DNA of 64,000 bases from positions 879,125-943,124 of the forward strand of contig CM012955.1 of assembly GCA_000181795.3 (NCBI GenBank), given 5' to 3'. Both the position numbers and the translations under genes were made by a program. Below the pieces are notes generated by a model. It worked only from the letters and a program-made list of their open reading frames with translations, did not search any database and was not told the DNA's origin. The stretch comes from Trichinella spiralis. Lineage: Eukaryota > Nematoda > Enoplea > Trichinellida > Trichinellidae. Position 1 is the stretch's first letter. Each line of letters begins with the position of its first letter. Below are positions 38,897 through 51,400 of the stretch, piece by piece.

Positions 38897-39754
38897 GTCT
38901 ACTCTCCGAGTATACTTCAAAGGCATGCCGCTCGACATTTGATTGGCCTTAAATTTCATTGGTTTTCATGTCGGCTAAATTTCATTAGTTGCTGTTGCGA
39001 TGAGTTTTATTCGTTGTCGCAAACCTAAATTTTTACTGGTTGTCATTGTAATGCGTGCTATTTGTCAAATTTTGATTTCATTTTAATGGTCAGTTTTCTG
39101 ATATTCAAAGCTTTACTATTTTATGATATTTATGTGGTAAAATTAATTAAAATTAATTATTTAATGAAATTCAATGAAATGGTGAATCCACGTAATATTT
39201 CTTAATAATAGCATCCATAACTTCTAAATTCAATTTATACTTTAACTTAAACTTATATTTAACTTCATAAAATTAAGAAACAAATTAATAGAAAGCAATC
39301 TTTTGAACAAGGTCTTTGAAATGCTCAATAGTATACACGCAATAAACTAAATCAGTTTAAATTAAAGTAAAGCGAATTTCTTAGATCTGATCAGCAGTTC
39401 TATGAATATAATTATGCACAAAAATGAAACCACAAGCAAATTTGTTAATAAACTTATAATTTTAAATTGCTAGTCAGCTTTTAAATGTACAATTTAGCTA
39501 CTACTAATATACATATAGAAGATAAACAGTAAAGCTTAGTAAAAAACCAAAATTTGACAAATAGAATGCATGAAAATGACAACCAGTAAAATTTAGATTC
39601 CCAACAGCGCGTAAAATTCATCGCAACAACAACTAATGAAATTTAGCCGCCGTGTAAACCAATAAAATTTAAAACCAATCAGAGTTCTATGCAAAATTGA
39701 CAACCAATCAGAGTGTGAAGCGGCATGTCTTTGATGTATACTCTGGGTCTACCC
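38897..39754. mobile_element. Non-autonomous Mutator-like inverted-repeat element (MITE)
   Basis: About 858 bases bounded by long imperfect terminal inverted repeats: left 38897-39074, right 39548-39754. Left end GTCTACTCTCCGAGTATAC pairs with the right end read backwards, GGGTAGACCCAGAGTATAC, and similarity continues through matching blocks such as GCTAAATTTCATTAGTTG. The right arm is about 30 bases longer through an extra copy of an internal motif. The element is flanked by an exact 11-bp direct repeat. Long inverted repeats with a 9-11 bp target duplication are characteristic of Mutator-like elements. The interior (39075-39547) is AT-rich with no transposase, so it would depend on an enzyme supplied elsewhere. 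Confidence 0.75.
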
Positions 39755-39765
39755 TGTTCAAAAAA
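39755..39765. repeat. Target-site duplication, right copy
   Basis: Exact repeat of TGTTCAAAAAA found at 38886-38896. Confidence 0.7.
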
Positions 39766-39945
39766 TGATAAAAAATTAAAAATCTGAAAATCAATTAATA
39801 AATTTGGAAGCATATTGAACTGTAAACATATTATCATAACTTCCTTGTTTTTTACCTTCTTTTCCAATTTTGATAAATGTTGTTGATATACAAATGATAA
39901 TACCTGCAAATCACAAATTACGTTCAGTTATAACACAAGCGAGCC

Positions 39946-41441
39946 ATGAGCGAGACCAAGCAATACGAAAGAGTAATTCTTATAACTGGATCTACTGATG
40001 GTATTGGACGTGAAACAGCTAAACAACTGGCCAAAAATCCAAAAAATATGGTCATTGTGCATGGGCGTTCATTGGATCGATGCGAAGACACAGTGAAAAT
40101 GATTTTAGCAGAACACCAAGACGCAAAAGTTGAGCACGTTGTTTATGATTTTAATAATATGGCGAATATTCCGAAAATGGTAGATGAAATCAAAAACCGT
40201 TTTCCGAAGTTGAACACAATTATCTGCAACGCCGGGGTACTTCTGCCTGAAAGAACTCTTTCTGGTGATGGTTTGGAATTAACGTTTCAGGTTTGCTCGC
40301 AGTTTCAATTTTAATCATTTTTAGTCATTTTATTATAATCAAGTTATGTAAATGTTTTATATTATTTAGATAAAAAGGGTTTTGTATTACACCAATTGAC
40401 TTCATGAAAAACATTTATTTTTCGTACAAATACATCAATTTTTCTGTTCAGTTTTTTAAATTTCATTGTCGTTTATGTCAATTGCACTGTCGTAGTTGAA
40501 TTGCAGTTTGGTATAAAACTGAAAAGCATGCAAAAAAGGGAATAATACAGAATAGTGTATACTTTTTTAGGTAATTTTGATTTACATCGTCTTGCTGTTT
40601 TATATGTTTTGCTAAGCAGCACTTTTTATGGCTTCATCTGGTTTTTTATGTTTACAGTATAGTTTAATCGATAATACAGTAAACTTTTTAACGCTTTTTG
40701 CTTATTTGATGAAAAACAATAAGCATTAATGGATGTTAGTTAGTTGTTTCTCTTATGTTTTATGCCATGTGTATGCTATTTTGCATGAAACATTTTACCT
40801 GAAATGATATTTTATAATAATAATAATAATAATAATAATATAACTGTCACTATATAGTGTAGTTATATGTAATTTATGGCCAATTTCAGATTGTTTGTAT
40901 GTTTGATTCTAGTTGATGATTTTTGAGTAATTAAATGAATATTCAGGTGAATCATTTGGCTCACTTTGCGTTAGTTTGCCTGCTGCTGGATACAGTGAAG
41001 AACAATGCACCATCTCGATTAATTATGGTTAGCTCTCTTTGCTACAATTGGTTCAGCATAGACTGGGACGATTTGATGGGTGAAAACGAATATGAAAAAT
41101 ATATGCAGTATTCACGTACCAAATTGATGAATCACATGTTTACTTTTGCACTGGCACGTCGCTTAGCAGGCACTGAAGTTACTTGCAATGTTTACGAGCC
41201 GGGAGTAGTTGAGACGAAGCTTCTTCGAGCAGGCGGCTATCACGGTGCTCATCCGATCACAGGTGCAAGAACTGCTGTTTATTTGGTTGAATCGGAGGAA
41301 GTTAGCAACGTCAGCGGTGAGTATTTTGACCGACGTCAAAAGAAGATTGAAGCCGAATTAGAAAGCCGCATTGAAAGCATTCAAGAAAAATTGTGGGATG
41401 TTAGCGTCGATATGTGCAAAAAGTTCTCTATCATTATATAA
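39946..41441 (+). CDS. Short-chain dehydrogenase/reductase, retinol-dehydrogenase-like
   Basis: Two exons, 39946-40290 and 40947-41441, give 279 aa. The Rossmann cofactor motif TGSTDGIG is at 14-21, NAG near residue 98, the catalytic Ser in MVSS (about 144), and YSRTK supplies Tyr170 and Lys174. This is the classical SDR active site, with NADP(H) or NAD(H) as cofactor. The layout (VNHLAHFAL, PGVVETKL) resembles RDH/DHRS proteins acting on retinoids, steroids or other lipids, but the substrate cannot be told. The last 40 residues are charged and probably helical. The single 656-base intron carries an (AAT)n microsatellite. AATAAA lies at 41610. Confidence 0.9.
40813..40841. repeat. (TAA)n microsatellite in SDR intron
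   Basis: About nine tandem trinucleotide units inside the intron of the short-chain dehydrogenase. Confidence 0.85.
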
Positions 41442-42213
41442 GAAGTTAATTAATGGAAACTACTTTTCTGGGAATTTCATGTTTAAATGGAATACTTTAG
41501 TTTAAAGGGATAATGGTGAAATGTTTATTCGCGCATTGCATATTATTGCATTACATATTCAATATGGAATATAACATGATAATATTTAATTTGATTTGTG
41601 ATTTTTTAGAATAAAACGTAGGGAATATCCTTTGTCAATTTGTAAATACTACAGAGAATGGTTAAACTTCCATTCATCAATTTCGCTTTTCCGGACGCAT
41701 TAGAAGAAAGATATAACAAGCATGAATAACCAACCAACTAAATACGTTAAGTATTCGATTTATTAATACTGAACAATGTTAAACAATACCGTCATACGAT
41801 AACTGCGAAAATATAAATGTACAATGTAAGTATGAAGAGAAAATTTAAAAATTTTGAAGTTGTAAAGATGGATGGAGCAAATCATTTTCAACTTTTGCAT
41901 GCGTTTCAGTCAGAGCAAGTGCAATTGCTGTTGCAAATCTTTGTGCACAGGTTCGACTTTACAATCACTGTTTATCTTTCAACGTATATTCAAAATTGTC
42001 GCTTGACAATATGTGTTTACTAAAGATCAGCTAGCAGTAAACAAAATATATGTCACAGAAATGTTAATATATGGAATTATTATAAATGAAATTGGTAAAA
42101 ATGTGAAGAAATTATATAAACGGCAGGAAGCTTAATCTAAAAATTAATAGAAAGAAAAAATGTAGACGTGTCGTTGGATAGTGTGAAAGATATCAGTAAA
42201 TGAAGTCAAGATT
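41442..42213. other. Convergent spacer SDR / ABHD17
   Basis: Both neighbouring genes end here. It includes the SDR poly(A) signal at 41610. A plus-strand open frame at 41817-42023 has no recognisable product and is not annotated. Confidence 0.45.
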
Positions 42214-44021
42214 TCAGTGAACATCTCCGCCAACTTCTACTTCAATAAACTGTCTAAGACGATCCAAATAAGCCGGACTAGTCTCGACATCGTTATGACC
42301 GGCGCCGTGAACCCAAAGAGGTTCAACTGCTTTTGGACAGCGTTCGTAAATTTGCAAACCGTGGTGGAAATCAATCACCTCATCTTCAGTGCCATGAATA
42401 ACTAAAGTTGGAGCTGACACTTTTTCTATTTTCTCAATGCTAAATAAACAAGAAGAAAAATGCATATTCGAGACAAAGACAGTAAGTATTGTTGATAGTC
42501 AGATGTAATTTCTATTTTAAAAAATGCAACTCTTCAAACCTGGGAAATGCGTCGAAACACCATGTACGGTTGGTTTCTGGAAATGCGACACGCAAGCCTG
42601 ACATCAACGGCGAATGAAGAATCACCGCCGCAACGGCACATTTCGATGCAAGATCCACTGTAGGCACAGTTCCAATACTCTGTCCGTACAGTATAATTGC
42701 ATCGTTAGTAATATTGTAACGCTGACGCAGCGCGTTTAGAGCGGCAGAAATGTCAGCGTAAAGATTCTTTTCAGACGGCTTTCCACTGCTTCGACCGTAG
42801 CCAGAATAATCATAACTGAATATATTGCAGCCCACACGCACTCCCAAGCTGTAATAAAACGAACACATTTGACCAAGATCAACAGCATTGCCGTGGCTGA
42901 ATAGAATCACATATTTCGCTCCGGGACAACAACGCATGAACATGCAAGTCAGCTTATTGCCACGACTTGTGCGTGTGTAGAAAAATTCCATTTGCCGCAT
43001 CTCCTGATCGCTGAACGGCCATTCCGTGCGATCAACCAAACTGAACACAAGTCTGCAACAACAAACTCAACATTATCATGAGGTGGAAAAGATGGTATTC
43101 AATGAATATAACATCATATATAACTTCTAGACGACTCAAACTTTCAACTCTCAATGCAATTAAAACTAAAATAATGTAAAACTGTCAGTTCAAATGCAGA
43201 TTACGGCGCTACGCTGCTAGTTTATACGAATAAAACCTACAGACACAAAAGTATAACGGTATTACAGTAAGAACATAACCTGCTCCCAATCGAAAAGGAA
43301 ACGAAACAGACAGCGACATTATTAACAGCTGTAAACAATGAATTTACATGGTGCGGATACGGAAACGTTCAAGAACAGATTCCAGTCATGCCGGAGGCAA
43401 CAATCGATCGGCAGACGCCTACTCAGACACGTCAATATGGATTTATATTGGTGAAACAATTTACGCAGCTGACTTACTAACAGTGCAATCTTAGGGCGAA
43501 CGGATTGCACGAACACGGAATGAAAAATTCTTAACGCCCCAACTACCTCATCGACTCGCTTGTCAGTATGACATGCTTTTGCTCAAATTTACCGAATCAA
43601 ACCACAAACAAACTGAACTATGTACTTATAATTGAAAATCAAGCAAATACATTTAAAACATCAACTGAAAACACCGACTTGCATCAGACAAATATCACTG
43701 CTTAAATTAACGCTTCGCTTTTTTCAATAAACAAGTTAATAAAAACCCAGCTTATATGTTGCCCCAAAAAAGACAGTAAAACACTGAAATGTTAAAAGAA
43801 CACTGATCTTTGAGCAAATCAATTAAAATAATAAAACGCAAAAAGCGAAAAACTGACACTCACCGATCATCTGATGAATCATCAGGCGTTAAATTGTAAG
43901 AAGGCGTGGGTGGCATGAAAGCTAATTTTGCAACAATCGATGATGGGAAAGGTGGACAGCAAAACAAGCAACATAAATCTCGAAATGTCAGCTGAATTGA
44001 GGAGGTCGTAGAAGAGGCCAT
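42214..44021 (-). CDS. ABHD17-type alpha/beta hydrolase (protein depalmitoylase)
   Basis: Minus-strand exons 44021-43864, 43052-42540, 42439-42214 give 298 aa. The N-terminus has the Cys cluster [11 protein letters not shown], the palmitoylation signal that anchors ABHD17 to membranes. The hydrolase core shows HGNAVDLGQ (oxyanion region), nucleophile Ser178 in GQSIG, Asp243 in HGTEDEV and His272 in GAGHND. ABHD17 proteins remove palmitate from Ras and synaptic scaffold proteins at the plasma membrane and endosomes; this function is transferred from the family. An earlier in-frame extension has no ATG, so the start at 44021 matches the family's N-terminus. Intron 1 is about 810 bases, intron 2 is 100 bases. 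Confidence 0.93.
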
Positions 44022-47000
44022 TGTTCTGAGCGAATACTTCGTCCTTCCTACTTGCAAAGGACAGACTGATAAAGGCTAAAATACAATAATAAATAACTAA
44101 ATAACAAACAAATTACTAAAATATAATTTCAAGTAAAATTTAATAGGAAAAATTAAAATTTCAAACACCTCCAACCATACATGAAAAACAATCAAAGCTA
44201 CAGTATGGCTAGTATTGAACACAAGTACATTTACAGTACCCTCATGGAAATTTTCCTTAAAAGAAAATATGAATATCATTGATTGTAAACAGTTTTTTAA
44301 AATAAAAGAATATAACATTGATAACAGTTCTTATAGGTTTTACAAAAAGAACAAAAAGTAAATTATCAACACAAAACGCATCAAAGAAACAGTAATGGCT
44401 TGACGAGCGTTGCTCTTGCGCAATGTGATTTTCCTGTTCTTTTGGGTTGATCAGATGACTAGGCTGTCTGCATTTATTCATACTGTTATTTTGTACTTCT
44501 GCATTGATAACATTTAACTTTAGTGAAAAAAACTATGACGGTGCTTTAACTAAGAATGAATTGTACAAAAAAGCAATTTGCGAAACTAGTTACTTGTTTT
44601 ATATTTTAATTATTTAAAATAAAATATTTCACATTTATTATGAAATTAACGCAGAATTGGGAAATCTGTTTATTTTACTTAATAAATAATTATATAATGG
44701 TGTGCTCTTTACATAAAAATGTTTCCAAATCAATGCACTGTGAACAGTTCATTAAGTTTCTCAAAAATTTTCATTCTGTACAAAAATTGGGCAACTTTGA
44801 CTAGAAACTAGGAACTCGACTTTCTCAACTATTGTTAAGCAGAACTACCAAGCATAAAGCTTTCTTCAATTTGGAACAGTTTATAAGTTCAATGAAATCA
44901 TCCCTGAATGTCAGTGTACCTATGTAAACACACTGTAAATTATATAAGAAGAAAGAAGAATGGCAAAACATTGTTAGAAGCTCTAAGTTATTAATTTTTG
45001 GTTTATTTAAAACATTGAACTGTAGTTTTGGCTTTATGAAGGTTCAAACATCAAGCTCAACAAGATAAAAGATTTTGTTTGTTTTTCTTCAATGCGTGTG
45101 TTTGTGTGTTCAACGTGCAACATGAGAACCCTGTTCCTCTTGTCAACTTGATGTATCTGATATGAAGAATGCATGGAGAAGATAACGTTAGCTGTGTAAA
45201 CGGAGGCACCAGCTTCATTAAATGAAAATGCATGGCCAACCAACGCTGAAATGTGAAGTTTGAGAGCGAAAGCAAAGAATACGTTTAAGGAACGAAAGTT
45301 GCATTTTAAAGAATGTCAAGAAATATTAACAAGCCAACTAAATCAAGGTTACATATCTTGGTAAGTAACTTATCTTACTTATTTAAATAAAAGCTTTGTG
45401 TCATTATTCGACAGCATTAAAAAAATAAAAAGTGGCAGTTTATTTCACAATCAACTAAGCAGTAAAACAAATACGACTACCACGAACTGTTACGTGGGGA
45501 ATAAAGTTACTGCCCACAGGTACAGCGGTTGAATCATTGTGTTTATCAAATTTCCTGATCTGAAATAACAAGCTGAAATTTTACGCCATTACTTCCGCGT
45601 ATCGTTATCTTGCTATGATACTTGGACGCGTTTGGTAATAATTAAATGACAACTTGTGAAATAAAGCGCAGTTTGAAAAATGCTAATTTAGATACGATAA
45701 AAGCACCTTTTATTTACATTAATCCAAAATTAGCATCAGCTTTAATATTAAAGAATTATTTTTTCCTAACAATAAGAAATGTAACAACACTACCGTTGTC
45801 TTGATACGTTTATTATAATGCCTTTAATGTATTGCTTGTTCATATTTCTGATTTTTCTATTATTTCTATTTGCTTACAATTTAGGTTAAGTTGGGTAGTT
45901 AATTAATTGATTACATTTCTGTTTGATTGCTGTTTAAACTAATGAATTCTATTTTCTCAAAATTCTCTGAGAATCAGAGTTAAGGATTAGATGGTGCTTC
46001 ATGCCTGCTTTGCTTGGCCAACAAAAAACTCAGAATTTCACTTATCCACAAATAAGTATTGCTTTCTTACGGAAAGTGCCGTTGATGTATGTACTGTGCC
46101 TCGGTTTAACGTGAAATAACTTTTAATGAGTAAGTGAACACGAGTAATCGTCAGAGATAGCACAGCAGATCAATCTAATTGCCGAGCCGCCTGATGGATC
46201 TTCTGCATTATACTGCCTTTTGATTGATGTTTAGTCTCAGGCTTATCTGTTGGCGTTTTGCCAATATTCATTTCTTCAGGGTATACGAAATTTTATTTAT
46301 TTCATTATTCATCAACACTTATTGAAATTGTTGATAATTTTTCATTTTAAAGCATTTTCGATTCACATTTAAATCGCTTTGTTTGCGGTTGATAAATCTT
46401 GAACAATTGCTTAGCGACACAACTATCTATGCAAAGTGGGATATCCATGCGTTTTACACGATCCATGGGAAATTAAGTAGTGATTAGATTACATCACACT
46501 TTCCACATTTAGTAACTTCAGTCTTAATCACTAGCAAAATGGAAATCATACAGTAAAATAATGCTGTGTTTTATGATGCAATGGTAATGGCTGCTTTTAT
46601 TTCAGTATTGCAGTATGATGGCTATTATTTTAGTAAGTTATTTCTCTGCATTGAATGAATCCTCGCATCACACGGCTTCAACTGCAAGAATCTAAGCATT
46701 TGCAAAACAGTAAATGTTATGCTATTTATTTTAAAGTATAGGGCATCGGCGTCAGAGAAACGCAAACTTGAATGTCCATATATTCTACAGTGTGAATTTA
46801 GCATTCTCCGGTACTTTATTTCATTTGCATGTACGTGTGAGTATTAGGATAGGATTGGTGATTCTTATCCTATATTGTCTCACTGGATTAACACAATACT
46901 AACATCCAAATAAACAAAACCTTCACTCTTTTTTGCAGTTTTCTTCGTTTTATAGTTTAATCAATAGCGGCAGTACAAATGTTCAGCAAACGCATGCCGT

Positions 47001-48419
47001 TGTAATTAGGCCTCATTTGAAAATTGCTTCATTTCGCACAAATCATAAGGTTTTGATATAACGATGTAGGAGTTTTAAAACTATTCTCTTTGGTATGGTT
47101 TTTATTTCAATGAAAAGAAAGTATGACTAAATGATACGCTTGTTGTTTTAGTATCCGTGGATACTGCTTTAGTAATTAAAAAAATTTTTACATTTTATGG
47201 TACCTCATTCACAGAAATGCAAAAATAAATACTAAGCCAATGTTGACGCGCAAATCGAGATGCTACATACTTCACATGATCTATTGTCTTATTATTTTAT
47301 TCTAATAGAATATGCAGCTTTTTACTTTTTGAAAAAAAGTGAGAAGAAAACAAGCAGCCCAAGTTTTTGCATTAATTTATATTTTTAAGGTTTGAAATGT
47401 GATCTGAATCCAATGATATAAATAGTATTACATGAGGCATTGGAATTATTATACAATTTTATAAAATTGATGAAATTTAAACATATTCAGTAAGCAAAAG
47501 ACAACGCTTCATTAAAAATACAATGCATGATTGAATGAAATTAGATAAATATTTCGGATTTACTAATTTTTCACATTTCTGGTGCAAGCATTTTTCCATT
47601 CTGTAAATATTAAATTAGTCTAGTTATTTGTATATTTAATTGAGTAACAAACTCTTTATTAGATAGGCGAATGTATTTGTTGTCGTTCTTTTATTCTTGA
47701 AATTGCATTTATTTTATTCTTATTAAAAGCTGAATTTTACAATGTTTCCATTGATTTTTAACATTGAATCTTTTCGATGAAACCTTTTTCATAGATTTTC
47801 AATTTGTTTAAAATAATGACTTTAAGATAAAAAGAATACAACCCTCACATCTGCTAATATAGCTTACCTTGCACAATATATATTAGTATGATTTGCGCAA
47901 TTTTCATAAGTACATAGCTATAAAGTAATTGAACATATAATTAATTAGGTATAAGATTAAAAATTTAATATTTTGAAAATTATAAAATTTGAATAAAAAA
48001 TAACTGTAAAGCTAAAAAAACTGAAACAAACGTCTGAACTGCTAATTATAAGCAGATTTATTAGATATTACCAGTTTTGGTATTGCTGTTATATTGCTTA
48101 TTGAATAATGCATGCAGCAACTGCGTGTCAAGTGACCTTCTTTTCTTGTACTCAGCGTTACAAAGCAATACTGGCCGTGTCATGTTGCTGTATAGTGTTA
48201 CCTAATTTTTATTGCTAATTCCAGGCACTGCCAGTCATATAGATTATCAGTGCTGGGAAGCGCTAGGCTCAAGCTGATTGCCACTGCCATTCTCAACTGT
48301 TCATGCTACCCGGTGTCAGCAGTAACTATGGTATTACAATGTAGTGCATATGAGGCGAACTAACGAGGAAAACGGTGGAACTGATATGGCAGAATCTTCA
48401 TGTGACTGGTGAAAGCAAC
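44022..48419. other. Divergent intergenic region ABHD17 / PER
   Basis: About 4.4 kb between the start of ABHD17 (minus) and the start of the PER homologue (plus). AT-rich, no supported coding. The minus-strand open frame at 48360-48632 overlaps exon 1 of the PER model and is treated as a shadow. Any regulatory DNA for the PER homologue should be here, but no E-box cluster or other site stood out by eye. Confidence 0.45.
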
Positions 48420-51400
48420 ATGAGAAGCAACGACAGAAGTAAGGTAACAGGATTTAAAAATCGAACTGATTGTATTGTCATTAAAGAAGCTATGCAACGG
48501 TCGCAGCACAAGTCCACCGCACTCAACAAACATTTGAGGTAAATTACATATGTATGTATATTCAGTTATTATGTATGGTGTGTATGTATTGATTATGTAA
48601 TGTTGAAGGCTTCGTTCAAAGAGCAATTTCAACAGAGAGCTTCATAGCGGCTTTCGTCGATGTTGGCGTCAGTTACGGCATATAATATACAAAACTGATT
48701 CCAATCCGTCAGAAAGTTTAGCTAAGATGCGTGATTTGGAAAATTTGCTTTCCTGTTTTCAAAAATTACCTGAAATGTTTAAAAACTTCAACAACAAACT
48801 GCCGTTGCATCTTCATTTTCAATTTTCATCACTTACCAATTATGGAACAAGACTTTCAGTTGAATTACCAGTAAGCTTTTGTTTTGCTTATTCATGACAC
48901 TATTTCGAAAAATAAATCATTTGGATTTAATGTTTAAATATATACTGAGTGATTTGACACTGTTATGAAAAAATGAATTTAATTAAATTAGTACTTGACA
49001 ATGCTTCACTTAATGTATATTTTAATATATGCTGTTATTACCATTTGGGAAATTTAAACTAATAATTTACATTTTATAATAAATTTAAAGATACATTTAA
49101 TTTTGAGAAAATGCTTATTATTGTAATATGTGAAGTATTTAATTTCTTGGTATATTACTACAGACATAATAAATTAAAGGTGATTTTTTTAGGCAAGGAA
49201 AATTGAAGTTGAATTCAAAAGTAATAACGTTGCTAGCGTCATATCTGAAGTAGTCTGCTTAAATAAAGAAAGTACAATTTTAAACAAAAACATATTTGAA
49301 ATTCTCCAACCAGCTGACGTCCCTGTTTTCTTGTTTTGTCTGCACATTCTATCAAACGCTGAAAACAACAGTTCAGTGATTTACTGCTGTTTGAGGATTC
49401 AGTAAGTAACTGTACATTGCATGTACATTTAACTATTTTAATGAATTAAAGCTAAGGCTTGCTTATAGGATTTATGTCATGCTAATAATGTCAAAATATT
49501 TTACAGAGTAAATTTTCTCTGTAAAATATTTTGACAGACTTTAAAATTAATTTTCAGAATTTTCAATGTTGTATTAAACTTTAACATAATCAATTATTAT
49601 TTATTTTTGTATACTTTAATTGTTCAGTAAAACTTCAGTAATTAGTTGCTGATTTATTGTTTGATTAAAACTTGTGAAAATGGCTATGGCTTGTTATATA
49701 GTATTTGTATTATTCACTCAGATTTCATGCTTTATTTGCGGTACTGTGGACTGGTGCTGAATAAAAAATATTCACGAATAACTTTATAAATTTTATTTAT
49801 GAATGAAAAAAAATGCATTTATTAAAAAATTCTTATAAGAATTGATAAAAACAGACGCTTTTTGCTGAAATTCACATTTTACTTAGAATTGAAGACCGCT
49901 ACCAACCTTTTCAAGTCGCTGTTCATACCATGGAAAGTGCAAGCAATATCAGGAATCGATTTTGTCTATTTCTGTATAACATAGAATCAAATTATCAAAA
50001 AGGTAATAATTATATTATAATGTTTTAAACTTTGATTTATTACTTGAAAAATTAATTATGAAAAATTTTAGAAACGAATAAATTCACGTATTTCTACACA
50101 AAATTTTCATCAGATTTACGTTTCACGGATGTTGACGTCGAGTAATATGTGTCTATAATTTACACTTGAAGAATATTTTATTACAGCCTATTTTAGATGC
50201 GTATGCTGGTGGGGCTATTTGTTACAAGACCTTATTGGAAAATCACTATTTAACTATATTCTTCCAGAAAACATTTCAATTGTGAAAGAAGCTTTAGAAA
50301 TGGGTAAAGCAAATCTACAATAATTAATTTTTTCATATTTATCTGTGAAATTATTATATGAGCAAATTTATTTTTTTTGTTATAGCTGCCAAACTAGCAG
50401 GAAAGCCTGTTTTTGGTAAGCCGTATCACTTTTTTATAAACAATGGTGATTCGATACTTATGGAAAGCGAATGGATAGTTTTGCTTCATCCGTGGAGTAG
50501 CAAAGTGGATGCAGTGCTGGCTAAGCATCGGGTGCTTATTTCACCAAAAAATACTGATATATTCACTGAAAAAATTAGAAATCAAGCAATAGATGAGGAA
50601 AAAATATCTGAAGCGCAAAATTTTTTGATGGATGTATTTAGTCAGGTAATTAGAAATTTTATTCCAACTAATTGCAGCAATTCTAAAGAAACGAGGATAA
50701 GATTGTACAATGTACTATAACCAAACTGAAAAACCATTTAACTGAAAATATATTTTGGAAAAAAGCAAACAGTTTAGTGTCTCATCCGATTAATTTTGAG
50801 CATCCAAATAATTAATCTGATTTACATTTACACACAGGGAGCATTTATTTGTACTAAGAGTAAAATTATTTTATTATTATTCAGTTGTCCTTTTTTTGTA
50901 ATTTTAAATGAAATCATAGGTCCGTGTGAAATCTGATCGACTGAGCAACTGCTGTACATCTAATAATGATGAGCAAAAGAGTTCTTACAGTTCTTCACCA
51001 CCTGAAGAACCAAGAAATGTAATTAATAATTCACCGGTTGGAGAATCATTACACCAAGAAAATTTAATTGAATCACTTGTTGAACAAGTTGCGGTTAGTG
51101 AAGGAATGTTTTCTTATAAAGGATACTATGGAAGTCCAAACTTTAAATCATCATGCAAAACGGAATCACTTTCGGACTCTCCACCTGGTAGCTCTGGTTC
51201 ATGTCCATCGTACAATCAAATAAATTTATTGGAAAATGTAAACAGGTGATAGATTTTATTTATTTTGGAAAATTTTATTATTTTTATTGTAGATGTTTTA
51301 TTAGAACTGAAAATGAAGAAGTTGCTATGATTTCAAGTTTATTTTTAACAGTCTTCTTAGATAGGTTCATTTAAATATGCAGTTAAAGATGAATAACATA

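Noticed and set aside
41817-42023. 68-codon plus-strand frame between SDR and ABHD17
   Set aside because: No homology recognised and located where both neighbours' 3'UTRs should end.
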